From the NCBI GenBank assembly GCA_021775525.1, contig JAJFHQ010000086.1:1-46815 (forward strand): a stretch of DNA of 46,815 nucleotides, written 5' to 3'. The notes beneath the pieces were generated by a model that saw only the letters and a list, made by a program, of their open reading frames with translations, was not told the DNA's origin and ran no database searches. The stretch is from Hyphomicrobiales bacterium. Its GTDB lineage: Bacteria > Pseudomonadota > Alphaproteobacteria > Rhizobiales > Methyloligellaceae. Made by a program: the position numbers and the translations under genes. Shown in pieces: positions 43,956-46,815 of the stretch; within the stretch, counting starts at the first letter, position 1; every line of letters starts with the position of its first letter.

Positions 43956-45074
43956 TCATGCTGCCAGAGCGGCTTTGGGATCGGCAAAATCGTATCCAAG
44001 ATCATCCGCCACTGCCTTGTAGGTCACTTTACCCTGATAGACATTCAAACCTTCCATCAGGTGCGAGTTGTCAAGAAGCGCCTTGTTTACACCCTTGTCC
44101 GCGATGGCAAGAATGAATGGCAGCGTCACATTATTGAGCGCATATGTGGAGGTGCGCGCAACTCCGCCCGGCATGTTGGCCACGCAGTAATGCACTACAT
44201 CATCCACCACGTAGGTGGGGTCGGCATGGGTCGTTGCCTTGGAGGTCTCGAAACAGCCGCCCTGGTCAATGGCCACGTCGACCAGCACGGAACCAGGCTT
44301 CATGCGTGATACGAGCTCACGGCTGACCAGCTTCGGTGCAGCCGCGCCGGGCACCAGAACACCGCCAATCACCATATCGGCCTCAAGAACCTCCTCCTCG
44401 ATGGTCAGTGCTGTCGAGTAGAGTGTCTTGACGCTGTTTCCAAAACGCACAACGAGCGCACGCATGGTATCCACATTGCGGTCCAGCACGCTCACATCCG
44501 CTCCCAGGCCAATGGCCATGTAGGCGGCATTCTCTCCAACGACACCGCCACCGATTATGACCACCTTGGCAGGTGCAACACCCGGTACGCCGGCAATCAG
44601 GGTTCCCGAGCCGCCTTGCGCTTTTTCCAGACAATGCGCGCCAGCCTGTATCGACATGCGCCCCGCCACTTGTGACATGGGTGCAAGCAATGGCAATCCG
44701 CCATGGACATCCGTTACGGTCTCGTAGGCCACGCATATGGAGCCACTCTCCACGAGGTCTTTTGTCTGCTCCGGGTCGGGTGCGAGATGCAAGTATGTGA
44801 ACAGGATCTGCCCCGGACGCAGCAGCGCACGTTCTCCTGCCTGAGGCTCCTTCACCTTGACGATCATGTCCGCGCGGGCAAACACATCCTCCGCCGTATC
44901 CGCAATCGTCGCTCCGACAGCCCTGTAGTCGTCATCCGACGCACCAATGCCCAGACCTGCGCCGGTTTCCATAAACACCTCGTGGCCGTGGCTTATAACC
45001 TCGCGCGCACTCGCAGGCGTCATCCCGACTCGATATTCGTGAACCTTGACCTCTTTGGGCACACCAACCAGCAT
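43956..45074 (-). CDS. ald: Alanine dehydrogenase
   Basis: A 372-residue enzyme that interconverts L-alanine and pyruvate plus ammonia with NAD. The N-terminus MLVGVPKEVKVHEYRVGMTP includes the substrate-binding Arg15; the catalytic lysine is in MIVKVKEPQAGE and the histidine in FTYLHLAPDPEQT. The nucleotide-binding VIIGGGVVGENAAYMAIGLG and the later VLVDVAIDQGGCFETS (with the catalytic aspartate) complete the set. It is a cytoplasmic hexamer in the family. It lies 132 bases downstream of the MocR-type regulator on the same strand. Confidence 0.96.
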   Translation of the reverse strand: MLVGVPKEVKVHEYRVGMTPASAREVISHGHEVFMETGAGLGIGASDDDYRAVGATIADTAEDVFARADMIVKVKEPQAGERALLRPGQILFTYLHLAPDPEQTKDLVESGSICVAYETVTDVHGGLPLLAPMSQVAGRMSIQAGAHCLEKAQGGSGTLIAGVPGVAPAKVVIIGGGVVGENAAYMAIGLGADVSVLDRNVDTMRALVVRFGNSVKTLYSTALTIEEEVLEADMVIGGVLVPGAAAPKLVSRELVSRMKPGSVLVDVAIDQGGCFETSKATTHADPTYVVDDVVHYCVANMPGGVARTSTYALNNVTLPFILAIADKGVNKALLDNSHLMEGLNVYQGKVTYKAVADDLGYDFADPKAALAA

Positions 45075-45206
45075 TGCATCTCTCCATGCAGTTTGGCCTG
45101 ATCCACTAAGTAGAAGACCAGCCTGTTACGCTTGGTATGGCACCACAGGTAAGGAGCAAGCTGTTAGTGCCAGATGGTGATATTCTTCCGGACCAGTACG
45201 GATATG

Positions 45207-46700
45207 TCAGCCACCTGTTGCACAGGGCTTTTTGGACATATGTGCATCGATCAGATCAGCTAGCAATTTGATGCCTGGCGCGATCTGCTTTGAGTCAATG
45301 GAGGAAAATCCAAGCCTGAAATATCGGGAGCCGGCGCGTTCATCAGCAAAGTATATCCTCCCCGGTTCAAGGATAAGCCCGGCCTCCAGCGCCTCCATTG
45401 CAAGTGCATCACTGTCCAGCCCTGGCGGTCCTGTAACCCAGTAGCTCGATCCGCCGAAAATCGGCATACGGCTGGAATTCGGGAGATATTTGGCCAACGC
45501 GTCCCCCATGGCCTCCCAGCGCACCTTATAGGCCCGCTCCAACCGGGCAATCAGCGCATCGTGGTAGCCAAGCGAGAGGAACAGCGCGACGGCGCGCTGA
45601 TTATTGTTCGGCGTATGACGCACCATGAGGCGCCGCAGCGCCCGCAATTCCTTGATGAGCGCCTTCGGGCCGACCATGAACCCCATGCGCAAGCCCGGGA
45701 ACAGCGTCTTGGAAAGTGAGCCGACATATACGACCCTCCCCTCGCCATCCATTGATTTCAGGGCCGGACACGGGTCACCCATGTAATTGGTCTCGAACTC
45801 ATAGTCGTCCTCGACGATGACAAGATCATTCTCGCGTGCGCTGTCCAGCAGCATCTGTCGCCGCTCCCGTGGCATTGTCACCGTTGTCGGGAAATGATGG
45901 CTCGGGGTTGTGAACACCACATCCGCAAGTGCCAGGCGCTCATTGACCACAAGGCCCATGGAGTCTACGGGAACCGGCATGACCTTGTCGGTCCGGAGCC
46001 GGAAGATGTTACGAACATCCGGATAGCCCGGGTCTTCTATGGCCACGACTGTATCCCTGCTGACAAGCAGGGAGGCAAGTAGATACAACGCATTTTGAGC
46101 GCCCAGAGTGACGAGAATTTCGTCTTCGCTGGCCATGATGCCACGCCGCGGCAAAATACGGGTTCTGATCTGCTCAACCAGCATCGGATCATCCTGGTCA
46201 CGAAAATCGCTGGTCCATGCATCAATCCACTGCCTGCCAAGTGCTTGACGATTGCATTCGCGCCACTCGGCAATCGGAAACAGCTTGTGGTCCACCTGGC
46301 CGTAAATGAACGGATAGGGGTAATCCTGCCAATTGGCCGGCTTGTGAATGTTCTCCTGGTCCGTAGGATGGACGCGAAATCGAGACAACCAGTCAGGCGG
46401 CTTCTCACCGTGTCCGGATTCGACATCGGGGCGCTCGGCGCGGCCATTGAGGATTTCCTCATTGACGTAATAGCCCGAGCGCTCACGCGCGACGATGTAC
46501 CCGTCATCGATGAGACTTTGATAGGCAAAAATCACAGTATTGCGGGAAACGCCGAGCTGGCGGGCCATATGCCGGCTGGAGGGAATACGGTCTTCCACGG
46601 GCAATTGCCCTCCAAGAATCGCGGACACGAGAACCTCGCGAATCTGGGACTGCAAACTCATTTTGCCCGCAGCAGGCAACTGAAACAGCAACTCACGCAT
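45207..46700 (-). CDS. MocR/PdxR-family GntR-aminotransferase transcriptional regulator
   Basis: A 497-residue fusion of a GntR winged helix (about 14-85: LQSQIREVLVSAILGGQLPV, IPSSRHMARQLGVSRNTVIF, IVARERSGYYVNEE) and a type I aminotransferase domain (about 130-490). The PLP lysine is in VYVGSLSKTLFPGLRMGF, and the aspartate/tyrosine pair in EDDYEFETNY and NALYLLA contexts is present. MocR proteins sense PLP-amino acid adducts. The ATG at 46700 is chosen since the domain starts there; the frame continues to 46796 without similarity. Its neighbour is alanine dehydrogenase, a likely target. Confidence 0.9.
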   Translation of the reverse strand: MRELLFQLPAAGKMSLQSQIREVLVSAILGGQLPVEDRIPSSRHMARQLGVSRNTVIFAYQSLIDDGYIVARERSGYYVNEEILNGRAERPDVESGHGEKPPDWLSRFRVHPTDQENIHKPANWQDYPYPFIYGQVDHKLFPIAEWRECNRQALGRQWIDAWTSDFRDQDDPMLVEQIRTRILPRRGIMASEDEILVTLGAQNALYLLASLLVSRDTVVAIEDPGYPDVRNIFRLRTDKVMPVPVDSMGLVVNERLALADVVFTTPSHHFPTTVTMPRERRQMLLDSARENDLVIVEDDYEFETNYMGDPCPALKSMDGEGRVVYVGSLSKTLFPGLRMGFMVGPKALIKELRALRRLMVRHTPNNNQRAVALFLSLGYHDALIARLERAYKVRWEAMGDALAKYLPNSSRMPIFGGSSYWVTGPPGLDSDALAMEALEAGLILEPGRIYFADERAGSRYFRLGFSSIDSKQIAPGIKLLADLIDAHMSKKPCATGG

Positions 46701-46718
46701 CGTCTGGTCCCACCGAAA

Positions 46719-46747
46719 CCTAGAAATTGGCTCTAGGATGAGTCCAA
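46719..46747 (-). promoter_or_regulatory. Inverted repeat upstream of the MocR-type gene
   Basis: CCTAGA-N7-TCTAGG (46719-46737) is a perfect 6-base inverted repeat; overlapping it is an imperfect TTGGCTC-N6-GAGTCCAA (46727-46747). They lie 19-47 bases upstream of the start codon, where an autoregulatory operator would be expected. Assignment is positional. Confidence 0.4.
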
Positions 46748-46815
46748 AATAGAAAGGTAGCCTGAGAGCAGGCTTAGAACAAGTCGGCAGTTTCATGGGT
46801 GTCGGGCTGGCGGAT

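Noticed and set aside
43942..43956. AGCCGA-ATA-TCGGCT hairpin at the end of ald as a terminator
   Set aside because: The stem is only 6 bp with a 3-base loop, it overlaps the stop region, and no T-run follows on the minus strand.

Overview
The window reads as a chromosomal segment of an alphaproteobacterium, probably of the Hyphomicrobiales/Rhizobiales side. The pointers are independent of each other: a tRNA-His with discriminator A73 and no G-1 (the alphaproteobacterial exception), Irr-type iron control elements (TTAGAA-N3-TTCTAG) at iron genes, a PdhS/PleC-like histidine kinase, a BcsS-family outer-membrane protein, a DUF6460 protein, and a phasin gene preceded by PhaR-like TGC sites. Coding density is high. 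I see no rRNA, CRISPR array, insertion sequence or prophage.

Layout. 0-1.7 kb: bufB-bufC (DUF692 and DUF2063), the maturation half of a bufferin-type metallophore-peptide system whose precursor would lie just left of the window. 1.7-5.1 kb: cytochrome b561 and a PepSY protein, divergent from a second PepSY protein plus an OmpR-type regulator and kinase with overlapping genes. 5.1-8.1 kb: CBS/DUF294 nucleotidyltransferase and a folate-biopterin-type transporter. 8.2-12.3 kb: an SDR, acyl-CoA dehydrogenase, APH-like kinase, DUF6285 and beta-carbonic anhydrase operon of unknown substrate. 12.3-15.5 kb: an EmrAB-type drug efflux pump split divergently around a MarR regulator, with two equal operator-like sites between. 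15.7-19.9 kb: napEDABC periplasmic nitrate reductase (minus strand), then tRNA-His. 20.3-24.0 kb: phasin, a cell-cycle-type kinase and a membrane-anchored serine hydrolase.

24.1-28.8 kb is an iron block: FbpA-like ferric-binding protein, an unnamed cysteine-rich protein, a fused FbpB permease, then bacterioferritin and its ferredoxin (Bfd) on the other strand. ICE motifs occur twice upstream of the uptake operon and once over the bacterioferritin promoter, a geometry that predicts opposite regulation of uptake and storage by one regulator (Irr). No ATPase gene accompanies the permease.

28.9-46.8 kb: a secreted phospholipase A2-like protein with 16 cysteines, a small zinc-ribbon protein, a TerB-like protein, acetoacetyl-CoA synthetase (which, with the phasin, points to polyhydroxybutyrate metabolism), an AsmA-family protein, an orphan solute-binding protein, an unrecognised exported protein, a sodium:solute symporter, a small TPR/membrane pair, two small membrane proteins, a pseudo-receiver protein behind paired palindromes, BcsS, alanine dehydrogenase and a MocR-type regulator.

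The most interesting spots are the Irr/ICE-controlled iron block with its cysteine-rich protein, the PLA2-like protein, the degenerate receiver with its GTGTA/TACAC palindromes, and the acyl-CoA dehydrogenase/APH/DUF6285 operon. Functions are inferred from sequence reading alone; no database search was possible.
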